Positions 1-11,135 of a stretch of DNA of 64,000 nucleotides are shown here, in pieces. Origin of the DNA: Combretum micranthum (Eukaryota > Streptophyta > Magnoliopsida > Myrtales > Combretaceae); contig JAMXBD010001450.1 in assembly GCA_024138025.1 (NCBI GenBank), forward strand, positions 124,001 to 188,000. Direction: 5' to 3'. Numbering within the stretch: the stretch's first letter is position 1; every line of letters starts with the position of its first letter. The translations under genes and the position numbers were made by a program. Below the pieces are notes generated by a model. That model saw only the letters and a program-made list of their open reading frames with translations. It was not told the origin of the DNA and searched no databases.

Positions 1-1466
1 TATACTTTGAGCTATAAGCCATCCAATGAAAAAATACAAATCACCTTGCAAAAAAAGAAGAAAAAAGGGATGCATGAATAAAAAAAAAATGAAGAATAGC
101 TAAACAAGGTGATCATACCCAAACACTGGGGGCACATGCTTAAAGCTCAAGGCCCATCAAAACACAAGGGCCAAAATTTATATCATGGACCCACCACAAT
201 TCCACCCTGATGGAAGACAATCAAACAAGGTGATCATACCCAAACATGGGGGCACATGCTTAAAGCTCAAGGCCCATCAAAACACAAGGTCCAAAATTTA
301 TATCATGGACCCACCCACAATTCCACCCTGATGGAAGACAATCACACAAGGTGATCATACCCAAACACTGGGGCACATGCTCAAAGTTCAAAGCCCATCA
401 AACACAAGGTCCAAAATCTATATTATGGGCCCACCCACAAATTCCACCCTTTGGAGACTTTTTGGATCAAAGGAGTTGATTTATTAATACCCTTGAAACT
501 AAGGGCAAGCGCATCATCAAGTTTTCCTTAAGGGTTCTTGACTTGTAAACCGAGATGTGTTGAAAAATTTTTCAGAAAAAAAAAAGCCTTTATGAAATAT
601 CCTCTTTAATTAAAGCCAATAACCAAAAGCCCACATTACAGTCCAAAGAAGACCTAATAGATTGACCGATGTGTATTACTTGCAAGCCGGACCATAATTT
701 TTGAAATCCGAGTCAAAAGTGAAAATGAGCCTAAGAGAGTGTGAGGAAGTCCTCTTTGACTAAGCAATCAAAATGAGATAAGAAATCTTGGTATATAAAT
801 TGTCCACAGGGGCATAAAATTACTTGCCCCAATTTGAAAAATATCTGCCTCAAGTTTAGCAATTATCTGCCCCAAAATTGAAAACAATGCCCCAATAGAA
901 TTGAAGTCCTCAAAAGTAAAATTTTTGCCCCAATGATTAAAATTTTTCAATGAGAAACCTTAAGTGGTTAAATAGTGAAGCCTTAGGCTGAAAAAAAAAA
1001 AATGAGTGATCAATGGGGCAAACCCTATTTATGATTATTTTTACCTGTCGGTAACTAAAAAAAAAAAAGTTGGAATTCAAAAAGAAAAAGGAAACTTTTT
1101 ACCTTTAAAAAGGTCCAAGAAAGAAGGAATTTCTTCCAAAAAAAATAATAATAAAAATAAAAAAAAGTTTTTTCCAAATATCTGAAAAGTAATAAAAAAA
1201 TAAAAAAAAGAGAAAATAAGTTTTCTTCATTAAAAAAAAATTTTTTTGCCTTTGGTTTAAATTTTTAAAATAAAAGAATAAAAAAAAACTTTGCAAAAAA
1301 AAAAAAAAAGGGCATAAAGTTTTGGTTTTTAAAAAAAAAAAATTTCAAGGTTTTCTTAAAAATTTTCAATGAAAAAAGGGGAAGAATTTCCCACATTAAA
1401 AAAAAATTAGCCCAAAAAATTCAGGCTACAGTTTTCAAAACTTAGTTTTCAAGTTTGTGTTTAAGT
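1..1466 (+). other. Distal 3' untranslated part of a Tat/Ogre-type retrotransposon
   Basis: No coding region is supported. The stretch lies upstream of, and in the same orientation as, a polypurine tract and long LTR, so it is read as the 3' non-coding end of that element. It starts with a 120-bp tandem repeat, then has a segment (about 815-945) where short phrases around TGCCCCAA recur, and then A/T homopolymer-rich sequence (about 1000-1440). The small open frames here are low-complexity K/F-rich and not credible genes. The left end of the element is outside the window. Confidence 0.5.
103..461 (+). repeat. Tandem repeat, about 120-bp unit, three copies
   Basis: Three successive copies begin near 105, 225 and 346, each with the phrase ACAAGGTGATCATACCC. 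The units share a second phrase about collected hits of GGCCCATCAAAACACAAG and end near CCACCCTGATGGAAGACAAT. Copy 3 is the most diverged and degrades after about 450. The array lies in the presumed 3' untranslated region of the Tat element. Confidence 0.9.
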
Positions 1467-2855
1467 TTAGGATCACCTGCTCAAAGGAGCGTCATCCTAT
1501 TTGTTTAAGTTTTAGGATCGATTGATCAAAAAAGCGTCATCTGTTGTTTAAGTATTAGGGTCACCTGCTCAAAGGAGCGTCATCCTACCTGTTTAGGTAT
1601 TAGGGTCACCTGCTCAAAGGAGCGTCATCCTACCTTTCAATCTTTAGGATTGTATGCCAAAGGAGCATCATCCTATTTCTAATATCCAGGATCACTGCTC
1701 AAAGGAGCGTCGTCCTATTGTTTGAAAAATTAGGATCACTTGCTCAAAGGAGCGTCGTCCTACTATTTGAAGAATTAGGATCACTTGCTCAAAGGAGCGT
1801 CGTCCTATTGTTTTGAAGAATTAGGATCACTTGCTCAAAGGAGCGTCGTCCTATTGTTTGAAGAATTGGGATCACTTGCTCAAAGGAGCGTCGTCCTATT
1901 GTTTGAAAAATTAGGATCACTTGCTCAAAGGAGCGTCGTCCTATTATTTGAAAAATTAGGATCACTTGCTCAAAGGAGGCGTCCTATTGTTTTGAAAAAT
2001 TAGGATCACTTGCTTAAAGGAGCGTCGTCCTATTGTTTTGAAAAACTAGGATCACTTGCTCAAAGGAGCGTCGTCCTATTGTTTGAAAAACTAGGATCAC
2101 TTGCTCAAAGGAGCGTCGTCCTATTATTTGAAAAATTAGGATCACTTGCTCAAAGGAGCGTCGTCCTATTGTTTGAAGAATTGGGATCACTTGCTCAAAG
2201 GAGCGTCGTCCTATTGTTTGAAAAATTAGGATCACTTGCTCAAAGGAGCGTCGTCCTATTATTTGAAAAATTAGGATCACTTGCTCAAAGGAGCGTCGTC
2301 CTATTGTTTTGAAAAATTAGGATCACTTGCTTAAAGGAGCGTCGTCCTATTGTTTTGAAAAACTAGGATCACTTGCTCAAAGGAGCGTCGTCCTATTGTT
2401 TGAAAAACTAGGATCACTTGCTCAAAGGAGCGTCGTCCTATTATTTGAAAAACTAGGATCACTTGCTCAAAGGAGCGTCGTCCTATTGTTTGGAAAAATT
2501 AGGATCACTTGCTCAAAGGAGCGTCGTCCTATTGTTTTGAAAAAACTAGGATCACTTGCTCAAAGCAGGTCGTCCTATTGTTTTGAAAAAACTAGGATCC
2601 CTTGCTCAAAGCAGCGTCGTCCTATTGTTTTGAAAAACTAGGATCGCTTGCTCAAAGGAGCGTCGTCCTATTGTTTTGAAAAATTAGGATCACTTGCTCA
2701 AAGGAGCGTCGTCCTGTTTGAAAAATTAGGATCACTTGCTCAAAGAGCGTCGTCCTATTGTTTGAAAAAATTAGGATCACTTGCTCAAAGGAGCGTCGTC
2801 CTATTGTTTGAAAAAATTAGGGTCACTTGCTCAAAGGAGCGTCATCCCGCCCTTA
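1467..2855 (+). repeat. 45-bp minisatellite, about 30 copies, in the Tat 3' untranslated region
   Basis: A unit of about 45 bp recurs roughly thirty times, with core TCACTTGCTCAAAGGAGCGT. The left edge (1467-1720) is diverged, with CATCC in place of CGTCC and altered linkers; the centre is nearly homogeneous, as expected from unequal exchange. A rare variant with TGCTTAAAGG occurs at 2011 and again at 2328, 317 bp or seven units apart, so a seven-unit block was itself duplicated. The unit is a multiple of three, which keeps long frames open on both strands; these are by-products. Tandem repeats in the 3' untranslated region are known for Ogre/Tat elements. Confidence 0.95.
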
Positions 2856-2920
2856 AGAATTATAGTTACCAGTCCAGCCAAGAATCAGTTCAAGTAGCAC
2901 CAATTCAAACCAAAAACCAA

Positions 2921-3235
2921 AGCCCGTAGGTCCGGCAAATGACCAAAGCCCATAGGTCTGGCAAATGACCAAATTAAAGTCTAGGCCCGACAGATGGCCT
3001 ATCATTTTTCTAAATCTAGACCCAACAGACGGTCTATCAGTCTAGGCCCGACAGATGGCCTATCATTTTTCTAAACCCGACAGACGGTCTATCAGTCTAA
3101 GCCCGACAGATGGCCTATCATTTTTCAAAATCTAGACCCGACAGACGGTCTATCAGTTTTCTAAGTCTAGGTCTGACAGTTGACCTAGCGAATCTCAAAG
3201 TCTAAACTCGACAGATGGTTTAGCACAAGATAAAA
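2921..3235 (+). repeat. Second tandem array, GACAGA-rich units of about 55-70 bp
   Basis: Two copies of a 25-26 bp phrase (CATAGGTCTGGCAAATGACC type) occupy 2921-2970. They are followed by three to four irregular units from about 2980, each pairing CCCGACAGATGGCCTATCA with GACAGACGGTCTATCAG. Copies become diverged after 3160. This array is unrelated to the 45-bp one and lies between it and the polypurine tract. Confidence 0.85.
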
Positions 3236-3330
3236 ATCTCTTTTTTGAAAATCAAATTTGACAGGAAAAACTAAGCAAAAATTGGTTATCTATTTGTCTT
3301 TGTGGCAAAAGTTTTGTTCAAACTTTACCA

Positions 3331-3344
3331 CAAAGAGGGGCAGC
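3331..3344 (+). other. Polypurine tract of the Tat-type element
   Basis: CAAAGAGGGGCAGC immediately precedes the LTR start TGTAGACACCC. A purine run abutting an LTR 5' end is the plus-strand primer of LTR retrotransposons. It shows that the following LTR is the 3' LTR of an element lying to the left. Confidence 0.85.
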
Positions 3345-4010
3345 TGTAGACACCCAATTTTTGCCCAATTAATTAAGGCTTAAATTTATAAAGTTAATTA
3401 AACAAAATCTTCATTTTTATTTAATTAAACTCATTTTTCCAAAAGCCTTAATTAAGTGATGAGTTGGTTAAGTAATCGAGGCACAGGCCAAATGGCCAGT
3501 TGGATAAACACATTGACCCAAACACACACCTAAGCTCAAGGACCCAGGTTCAAATCCTAGCAAAGGCAAAATTTTGCCTTTTTATCGTCTTATTTTTGCC
3601 TTTTCATCTTTCTCAAAGTGACTTTTTGCCTTACTTTGCATCAGTTTTTAACTGACAAAACATCATTAATTGTTGAAATTGATGATGCCATTGCAAAGTA
3701 GTTATGGAATATGAAAGATTAGTGCATAATTCATGTGTAAAAGCAACCCAAAAGTCACAAAATTTGTGCTAGAAAAATTGATAAAAAATGCAATTTGTGA
3801 AACTTCAATTGTCCATTAATGAGAATTGATGAAATTGGGCAATTAATCTACCTACATTGGATGATCTGACATGGAATATGAAAGATCAATCATCAATTCA
3901 TCGGTTTAAAACAAATTAAACACGAATTATTGATTAAATTCGTGCAAATGAAGAGGCAAAAATCGATTCGTTTCCGAAACAGTACGAAACGTAAAATTGA
4001 TCTTGCAACC

Positions 4011-4020
4011 TATAAATAGA
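4011..4020 (+). promoter_or_regulatory. TATA box of the Tat LTR
   Basis: TATAAATAGA lies about 665 bp into the LTR and matches the plant TATA consensus. It is the best candidate for the LTR promoter. Transcription would start about 30 bp downstream, placing the GC-rich segment and the 28-bp array in the transcribed leader. Confidence 0.7.
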
Positions 4021-4506
4021 GGGTACTAGGATCAAAAGGCACAAGTCAATTTCGAAGAAACACACACATAACAATATCAATTCGAAATTTTCGAATTTAG
4101 GATGTAGAATTCGAAATTTTCAAATTCAAAGTGATTGGATCAGACTTGATCCAAATTGAGTGTTTTAGGAGTATTAGAAACTTGATTGTGATGTTTTAGT
4201 GTGCTTGGATTTGCTCGAATTGCTCGGATTCATCTCTGTAATTTTTTATTTTTGTTTTCCGATTGAGCCGCCGGCGACCACCACGAACCGCCACTTCCGG
4301 TGGATCTGGGCGCGATCCACCACCGCCACCAGTTTCGGTTCCCCCACAGGCGTTGGGCCGACAAACCCCCAGCCGCCGACGACCACCAGAGCCACCGGAA
4401 TCCTCCTCGAAAGGTCGCGACTTCGTCTTCTTCGCCCGATGGGTCAGATCCGACCCAAAAATCCGAAGTCCAACCTGCCCCTTGGTCAACGGTCAACGGT
4501 CAGCTC

Positions 4507-4926
4507 CGATCAGACGGCCCGGATTTGATCAAGTAGATCAGACGGTCCAAATTCAATTAACCAGATCAGACGGCTCAGATTTGATCAAGCAGATAAGACG
4601 GCTCAGATTTGATCAAGCAGATCAGACGGTCCAGATTCAATTAACTAGATCAGACGGTCCATATTCAATTAACCAGATCAGACGACTCAGATTCGATCAA
4701 GCAGATCAGACGGCTCAGATTTGATCAAGCAGATCAGACGGTCCAGATTCAATCAAGCAGATCAGACGGCTCAGATTTAATCAAGCAGATCAGACGGTCC
4801 AGATTCGATCATCTAAATCCAACGACCCAGATTTGATCAAAGTAATCAACGCCCTAGATTAAGTCAACGAGATCAGACGATCAGGATTAGTCAACCAGAT
4901 CAACGATCAAGATCGCGTCTGCTCCA
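4507..4926 (+). repeat. 28-bp tandem array within the Tat LTR, about 15 units
   Basis: GATCAGACGG recurs at 28-bp spacing, alternating between a CTCAGATTTGATCAAGCA tail and a TCCAGATTCAATTAACCA tail. Units decay after about 4810. The array lies about 500 bp downstream of the TATA box. Confidence 0.9.
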
Positions 4927-5951
4927 TCCAACGGTCCAGCTCAATCCGCATTATTTTATATATAATTAATTTAAGAAAATAGGAAAAAATAGTAAAAATT
5001 TATAAAAATTCATAAAAAATTCAAAAAAATCCCGAAAAATCAAAATAATTATTTTTCATATAAATAAATCTTTTTTATAATTTTTGATATTTTTTGAATA
5101 TTTTTAATATGTATTTATACATAAATTGCTTTTAGAAATGTGTATTTGATGCATAAAAAAATAATTTTTATATTTTGAATAAGTTATGAATTTACGTGAT
5201 GATTAAAAAAATAATAAATAAATAAAATAAAAAAATGATTGAATTTTTTTTTTAAAAAAAAATGATTTTGGACTTAGAAAAATATGTTTTCCTAAAATAA
5301 AAAATCAATTGATTAGATCATAGGATCATCAAAAATGATTTTCATAAAAATTTAAAAACTTAATGAACTTAAAGTGAAAAGAGTTCAAAAATATAAAATT
5401 GATCAACAAATTAAGCTCTTTTTTTAAAAGAACTACGTTTTGTCTGATCTCGACTAGTGAGTACGTAGGCAGCTCCGGGGCGACAATAAAAAATGAAAAA
5501 AAATATTTTTTGTTTATCATTTTGGTTATTTTTGTGTAATTTTTAAGAAATAAAAAATATAAAAATATAAAAACAAAACAAAAAATGTGACTTGTAAATG
5601 TAAATACTTTTATTTGAATTTTCGAGCATGAAAAGGATAAACTAAAAATTTGAAATTCCAAAAGTGGTAACCATTTGGTTTTAATAGGTTAGCCCCCGAA
5701 TCCATGATGTCTGGTTTTTAAAAATTTTAGTTTTTAAATCAAATTTTCGCAGACTAGTAACTAAGTTAGGATCAACCGACCCATTGATCCTAGCTTTTTA
5801 TTTTTTCCCGATTTATAGGGTGGCGACTCTAAATCATTTTCGAAAATAAAAATTTCTTTTAACCCTAGTCGAGGATTCATGTTAAATGGGTTCGGGTTTA
5901 ATGTGAATCGGGTTAAGAAAAATGAACCAGATTAGTGGAAAAATCCAGGCT

Positions 5952-6412
5952 TGATAGTATGGAGATAACATGATTGTCAAATCAAAAGAAGAGGTAGATG
6001 ATGTGGCAGCTCTGAGAAAACTCTTCAATAAACTAAGGAGGTTCTAATTGAAATTGAATTTAAAGAAATGTATCTTAGAGTAACCTCTAGTAAATTATTA
6101 GGGTTTGTAGTTAGCTAATGATGTATGGAAGCAGACCTAGATAAGGTCAAGGCTATATTTAGGTTGCTTCCTCCAAAGACAGACAAGTTAGGGACAGTTT
6201 AGGCATTTGAATTACATCACCTAGCTCATATTCTAACTAATCGGCAAATGTCATCCCCTATTCAAATTATTAAAGAAAAATGATTCTATATTGTAGGATA
6301 AAGAATGTGAAGAATCATTTAAGCAATACTTGATGAATCCTCTAGTATTAAGCCCTCACACAGGGTTGCCCTTTATCGTTGATGCCACAACAAGAGGAGA
6401 GCTAGAAGAAGA
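5952..6412 (+). pseudogene. Degenerate Tat-type reverse transcriptase / RNase H fragment
   Basis: Translation in shifting plus-strand frames gives a recognisable Tat-lineage polymerase: a YGDN-MIVKSKEE block (5958 onward), then LRKLFNKLR, a DKVKAI-like block with PP(K)T (about 6137-6190), and finally ESFKQYLMNPLVLSP and LPFIVDATTRG, the thumb-to-RNase H entry. The family motif is YVDD; here the second aspartate reads N and the valine reads G, so the copy is catalytically dead. In-frame stops (one TAG where W is usual) and indels break it further. The palm N-terminus is absent and the fragment directly follows the Tat LTR. It is either older Tat sequence into which the LTR-bearing element inserted, or a rearranged part of a related element. 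Confidence 0.75.
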
Positions 6413-7540
6413 TAAATGATCCTTATTTAGGTTTTATGGGAAATCTATTTAAATTTATAGAAAGAAAAAAATAACCTTGAATTTTAGGATATCTTCAAGG
6501 TTTGCCACATTTATAAAAGTAGGATATTTCTACATGCTTTTTCCTTAACTCAATAAGGAAGTTTAAAAAAGAAAAAGAAAATGAAAGGAAAATTTGTTTA
6601 GATACTTAAATGGATGGAAAGTTCGTAGCATATTATTTTTATTTCATCAAAATATCATGAAACTCTGTATCTTTTATTATTATTATTTTTTGTAGAATAG
6701 AATTAGAAAATGGCGTTACGTTTGGTTCACTCAAATTAAATAAAATCGGAAAAGAATGATAATTTCTTTATTTAATAATTACGTGTATTTTTTAAACAAA
6801 ATATGTTTTTTTTAATTAGGAATAACCATTCCTCTAGTAAAAAGAATGAATAAAAATTTCCCACCTATTTCATATGATATGGAATATATATATATATATA
6901 TTTTATGGTAAATTTTTTACAAATTAGATAGAGAAATGACCATTCCACACTAATAAAAAAAGAAATACTAATCCCATTCGAATAAATCAAACACAAATAT
7001 GAGATCTATTTGTTTGTTGACAGATTACAGATACAAACACTTTTTTTTAAACTTTTTTTTCCGATAAATTATTTATTAAGAAATAAATATGGATAAAAAA
7101 TAGTTGGTAGTTCTATTAAAGATCATATAGATTAAATATAGATGTAAATCAGACATATTTATATATATCAGCAATTGAGGATTGATTAGAGGAAGACAAC
7201 AAGCAAGTTTAAACAAAGAGCAGAACAATGTAAAATATACAAATGAACATGGCACTTTTCCCTTTCACTTGTCCCAAAAAGGCACTTAAGTTAACTAAAA
7301 AAGGAATGTAAGAACAGAGTAAAACAGGAGCTTACAAAAACTTCTTGAAGTATTCTCCCACAATGAGGGGAGAGTACAAGGAAGTGATTAAGGGAGTAAT
7401 TCTAGGCTAAATTCTTGAGAGTGTTTTGTAGTGAGTGTATTTCTTTATGTTCTAATTTTTCCATGTCCTTCTAGTGATGAGCTCAAGCCTATTTATAGGA
7501 AAATTGAGTGGCAGTGTATTTCCCTGTTTTAGTTATTCGG
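6413..7540. other. Non-coding AT-rich stretch
   Basis: No gene is supported. It contains an (AT)n run at about 6885-6901 and a TATA-like CTATTTATAGG at about 7490, possibly from an old LTR I cannot delimit. It ends in TTCGG, the TSD of the following solo LTR. Confidence 0.5.
7536..7540. repeat. Left TSD of the solo LTR (TTCGG)
   Basis: TTCGG here matches TTCGG at 10917-10921 exactly. Removing the LTR and one copy leaves a continuous presumed pre-insertion site. Confidence 0.85.
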
Positions 7541-10500
7541 TGAAATACCCCAAATCTTCACCTAGATTAGAAATTGAGTTTAGATAGATTAAATGACTAA
7601 AATGAATTATAGGATTTAATTAGACAAGTTGATATAATTTAATTAGCTATTAATTGAGATTTGAGTTTCAAATTCCCTAAAATGTCATCAAAGTGTTTAG
7701 AGAATTCCTAAATCATTGATTCTTAGCCTAAACACTAATTCCTAAATCTCAGTAAAATTTGAGTTCATTTGCTTATCTTAAAATATCAGTTCTTAAACTC
7801 GAACTCAAATTAAATATTTTTTATCTAAAATAAATTCTTAAATTAAGTTCTTATTGCAAGTTCTTAATTTCAAACATATCGGTTCAGAAACAAAATTTTA
7901 AATACTCTTGGAACTATAGATATTTGATCTAATAGTTCTAAGCCTATACCTATATTGGTTTAAATTAATTTTAATCCTTTTTATTTTCCTTTTAATATCT
8001 CCTCCTCTGCCTCTCTCTTCTCACTTTTCCCTTCCTTTTATTTTTATCTCCCAACCGATGGTTCTCTCCCTCTCTTCCTTTCTTCTTTTTTTCTTTCTTT
8101 TCTCCAAATTGAAGACTTGAATCTCAAGATCAAAGCCAACTAGAGGATGAATCAAGACTAGGAGATGAACTAGATGGAAGAAACCGAGATAGAGGATGAA
8201 GTTTCAACTTGTGTTCTTTTCTAAAAGCTAAGTATAGTTTACTATTTATTGTCTTATTTATAATTTCGAATTTAAATGTTGTATAGATGATGTATATGAG
8301 TTGAGAAGTGTTGTTTAAGTTTGTATTTGTAAAGTTTATGGTTGATGGAGTTGGTTTGTTGAGGAAGAAGATGAATAGTGAAATTGGGGTTTGAAGTTGT
8401 TTTTGATGATTATAGTGATGTTTGATGGATTGAAGTGGGAGTTTGTGTTTATTAGATTATATTGAGATCAAATAACAAGTTTTAAGAAGCTTAAAATGAA
8501 TTTGGAGGAGTTTGAAACATTTGGAACAAATGGTTTTTTTTTTTCTTTTGCAAAATGAAAACAGGGGAAAATTTGACAGCAGCGTAATGCATGTACGCCG
8601 GCATTCAATGCTGCCGGTGTACGTGCAAAATTTGGCTGTATTGAAGAGTCCAACGGTGACCAGATTGCTCGACTCTTAACGCTGGCAAATTTTTAATTTA
8701 CGCCGCCGGTGTTGAAAGCCGACGTTCGTTTTGCAACTTTTCCTAGTTTTGCAGCCTCTTCGTATTTTAGCCATAACTTTTTCATCTGATCTCCAATTGA
8801 GGTGATTCAAGTTGCGTTGGAAAGATAAGAAAGAGATATACAACTTTCACGTTTTGAGTTTTTGCAAATTCGAAACGTATCAGTGCTTAAATTTTAATTC
8901 TTTCCAACTAATACATTTTCAAGCTAAGCTAAAAACTTGTTATAGATTGTTTTATGTGTATTTACTTGAACAAATGGATATTTTTGACATAAAATGAGAT
9001 GGATAAATAACATTGATGTGCAATGATGATTTAGTGATATAATTAAACATGACTTAGATAGATTTATAGATTTAATGAATAATTGAGTTAAATATGCGAG
9101 TTTTACATAAAATGAATCTAGTTACAACCTAAGTTCAACTTGACTAAATGAACTTGAATGAGTTAAAATAAATTAGCTTGAGTTAGTTTAATTACTTTGG
9201 CTTAGTAATTAGATTAAATGATTAATTCTAATGAGTTTGACTTAATGAACTCAATTAAACTAAAATGAACTAGATTTCTTAAGCTTATCTACTTGGCTTG
9301 GCTTTTGAATTAAATGGCTAAGGTTAATCAATTTGACTTGGTAAATGACTTAAATGACTAATTCTAAATCAATTTGACTAAGGTTAAGCTAAAATGGGTT
9401 AGTAACAAATAATTGGGTTAAATGAATGTGTTAGGGTGATCTTTGAATAACATAAGGAATATGTTGTTTCAAATGTTTAATTGTTTTGGATTTATATGTT
9501 TTTGAATATAAATGTTTTGTTGATGCTTTGTGGACAAGAAACCATAATCAAAGTGAAAAGAAATACTTTGACAGACAAAGGAGAACCGTCCATACTTTGG
9601 TGGGGCAATTCATCGCAGCCATAATGGGGTTCCACATTAGTGTCTGATCAAATGATTTAATAAAATGAGTTAGAGATTAGTGAATAATTGAAATAAGTTT
9701 TGTATGATTTTGATGAAGTGGATGATTAGATTAGTTTAGTTCTTATATAAGCTCTTTCCTTACAGAAGTGGATATCTGATTTATCTTCTGGATTATCTTC
9801 TGAAATTTCCTTCTGAGGCTTGTTTGGATTCCATATTCAAGGTACGCAGTAACTAGCTTGTCTCTGTGTTAGGATAGGCATTTATAAAACTATATATATT
9901 AAGAAAAAAACTTAATTGTGAGTGTTGATTTGTGTTTACGCGTTAAATCCAATCCCTGCCCAGGTGGCATGAGTGCCTAAGGGCGCCCCCTCACAGATTG
10001 GGTGAGCCTGGGATAGAATTGGTATTCGGTTCGGGGAGCGGCACCCTGCTCAGATTGGGCATAGTAGATTTAGTGTTTTCTGTAAAATTATCTAGAACGG
10101 TATAAGTATCCGAGTTGCTTATATCAACCCCTGAGCGTCGTGATCGTTACTCAGGACCCCAAATATCCTTGATGTCCGGAGTTGAATACTCCCATGTTGA
10201 TTTGTTTACTTTAAAGAAAGATAATAACTTGTGATTGTCGCATTTGCATTTAGTTAAGCTCGTGTGTCACTCCGTGTGTGATTGTGTTGCTGTGTACTGG
10301 GCTTCGGCTCATTCTTGTTGTTGTTATTCTTTTTACAGGTTTTGTTGTTGATAAAGACAATGTTGATGAAGTTGATGATGATGAGTTCTTGTTGATGTTG
10401 GTAATGATGGATGATGAGATGATGATATGATGATGTTGTTGCTATTGATGATGCTTGACTCGGGTTTTGGGCATTTGTGATGATTCGAAGAGAATTTGTG

Positions 10501-10916
10501 GATAAGTGAAGTGAGTAGGATCGTGGATGTAGTTAGTTATTTTATTTCTTTTTGTTTTGTATTAGTGAGAGTTGGATTTATGATTTAAACTTGTTATATT
10601 CTTTAAAGGGCATAGTAGAGCCCATATTTTATAATTTAACTTTTGCAAAGCTTTGTTTAATCTAATAATTCTCCACTTGAGAAGAGTGGAAGTTTTGAAA
10701 TGTCTTTATTTCTAAATTGTTTTATAAAATTATTTCTGCTGCTAAATCCAGTTGTTGCCAGAATCTAACTAAACGATTTCATAATCTAAAATCGAATAGC
10801 AATGTTCAACATAAACACCTTCTTTTAAGACAACCTTACGTATAATTCGTAAGAGTTATACGTGGTTGGGGACTTGGTGTGCTTAATTTAAGAATTGAGC
10901 ATGTCGGGTCTTTACA
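7541..10916 (+). mobile_element. Solo LTR, Tekay-like Ty3/gypsy
   Basis: The unit starts TGAAATACCCC and ends GGGTCTTTACA, with TG...CA termini, and is flanked by perfect TTCGG duplications at 7536-7540 and 10917-10921. No primer site follows the right end and no internal region is present, so it is a solo LTR left by LTR-LTR recombination. Its right half aligns with the inverted LTR at 20176-22340. Shared features are the GCCGG-rich patch (8570-8740 here), the TTTAAGAAGCTTAAAATGA-type segment, the phrase GAGCGTCGTGATCGTTACTC, and the GGTTCGGGGAGCGGCACCCTG phrase, read as two adjacent blocks. Layout and termini resemble the young Tekay LTR at 49722. The lineage is inferred; small open frames inside are not genes. 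Confidence 0.85.
8570..8740 (+). repeat. CCGG-rich near-palindromic patch within the solo LTR
   Basis: Short GC-rich arms recur in AT-rich surroundings, for example GCCGGCATT...AATGCTGCCGGTGTACG and later CGCCGCCGGTG. A longer version occurs in the inverted LTR at 21545-22040. It may fold in the transcript or be a mosaic of repeated modules; no coding sense is seen. Confidence 0.6.
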
Positions 10917-10921
10917 TTCGG

Positions 10922-11130
10922 TTATCCTATTTCCTAAGGGTAAAAAGGATATACACAAATTGTAAGAAAGGGTAAAAAGGAAAAAAATACTATTTATAAC
11001 TGTTTGAGAACAGTAATTTTCTATCTGTAATTCTATTAGATTCTCACATGTCTTTATGTCTTAGGTAGGGTAAGTAAGTTTATATACTCCATCCATTATT
11101 ACGTTGTGGTTGACAGGCCTTATGTCAAAA
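10922..11130. other. Short non-coding spacer between solo LTR and viral relic
   Basis: AT-rich sequence with no recognisable gene. It continues the DNA interrupted by the solo LTR and leads into the pararetroviral remnant, whose exact edge is not visible. Confidence 0.4.
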
Positions 11131-11135
11131 GTAAG

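Larger units (their letters stand above)
3345..5930 (+). mobile_element. 3' LTR of a Tat/Ogre-type Ty3/gypsy retrotransposon
   Basis: The LTR begins with TGTAGACACCCAATTTTTGC directly after the polypurine tract, a start I recognise from plant Tat-lineage elements. It contains a TATA box at 4011, a GC-rich segment (about 4255-4500) in otherwise AT-rich DNA, a 28-bp tandem array (4507-4926), and an AACTACG...TACGTAGGCAGC block around 5430-5475. GGTGGCGACTCT at 5819 is another phrase seen near the end of such LTRs. The right end is not sharp: no clear CA with a TSD was found, and Tat-type polymerase sequence begins by about 5952. The overlapping frames at 4196-4724 come from the GC-rich segment and array and are not genes. 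Confidence 0.8.

Noticed and set aside
1785..2929. Long open frames encoding a 15-residue repeat (FEKLGSLAQRSVVLL)
   Set aside because: The frames stay open because the 45-bp unit is a multiple of three. They open on both strands, lack a promoter or start context, and lie in a retrotransposon's untranslated region.
4196..4724. Overlapping frames of 80-150 codons on both strands in the Tat LTR
   Set aside because: They result from a GC-rich patch low in stops plus the 28-bp array. No motif or coding bias is seen and the location is inside an LTR.
4507..4926. CRISPR-like array of 28-bp repeats
   Set aside because: Units are contiguous without unique spacers, the context is a plant LTR, and there are no cas genes.
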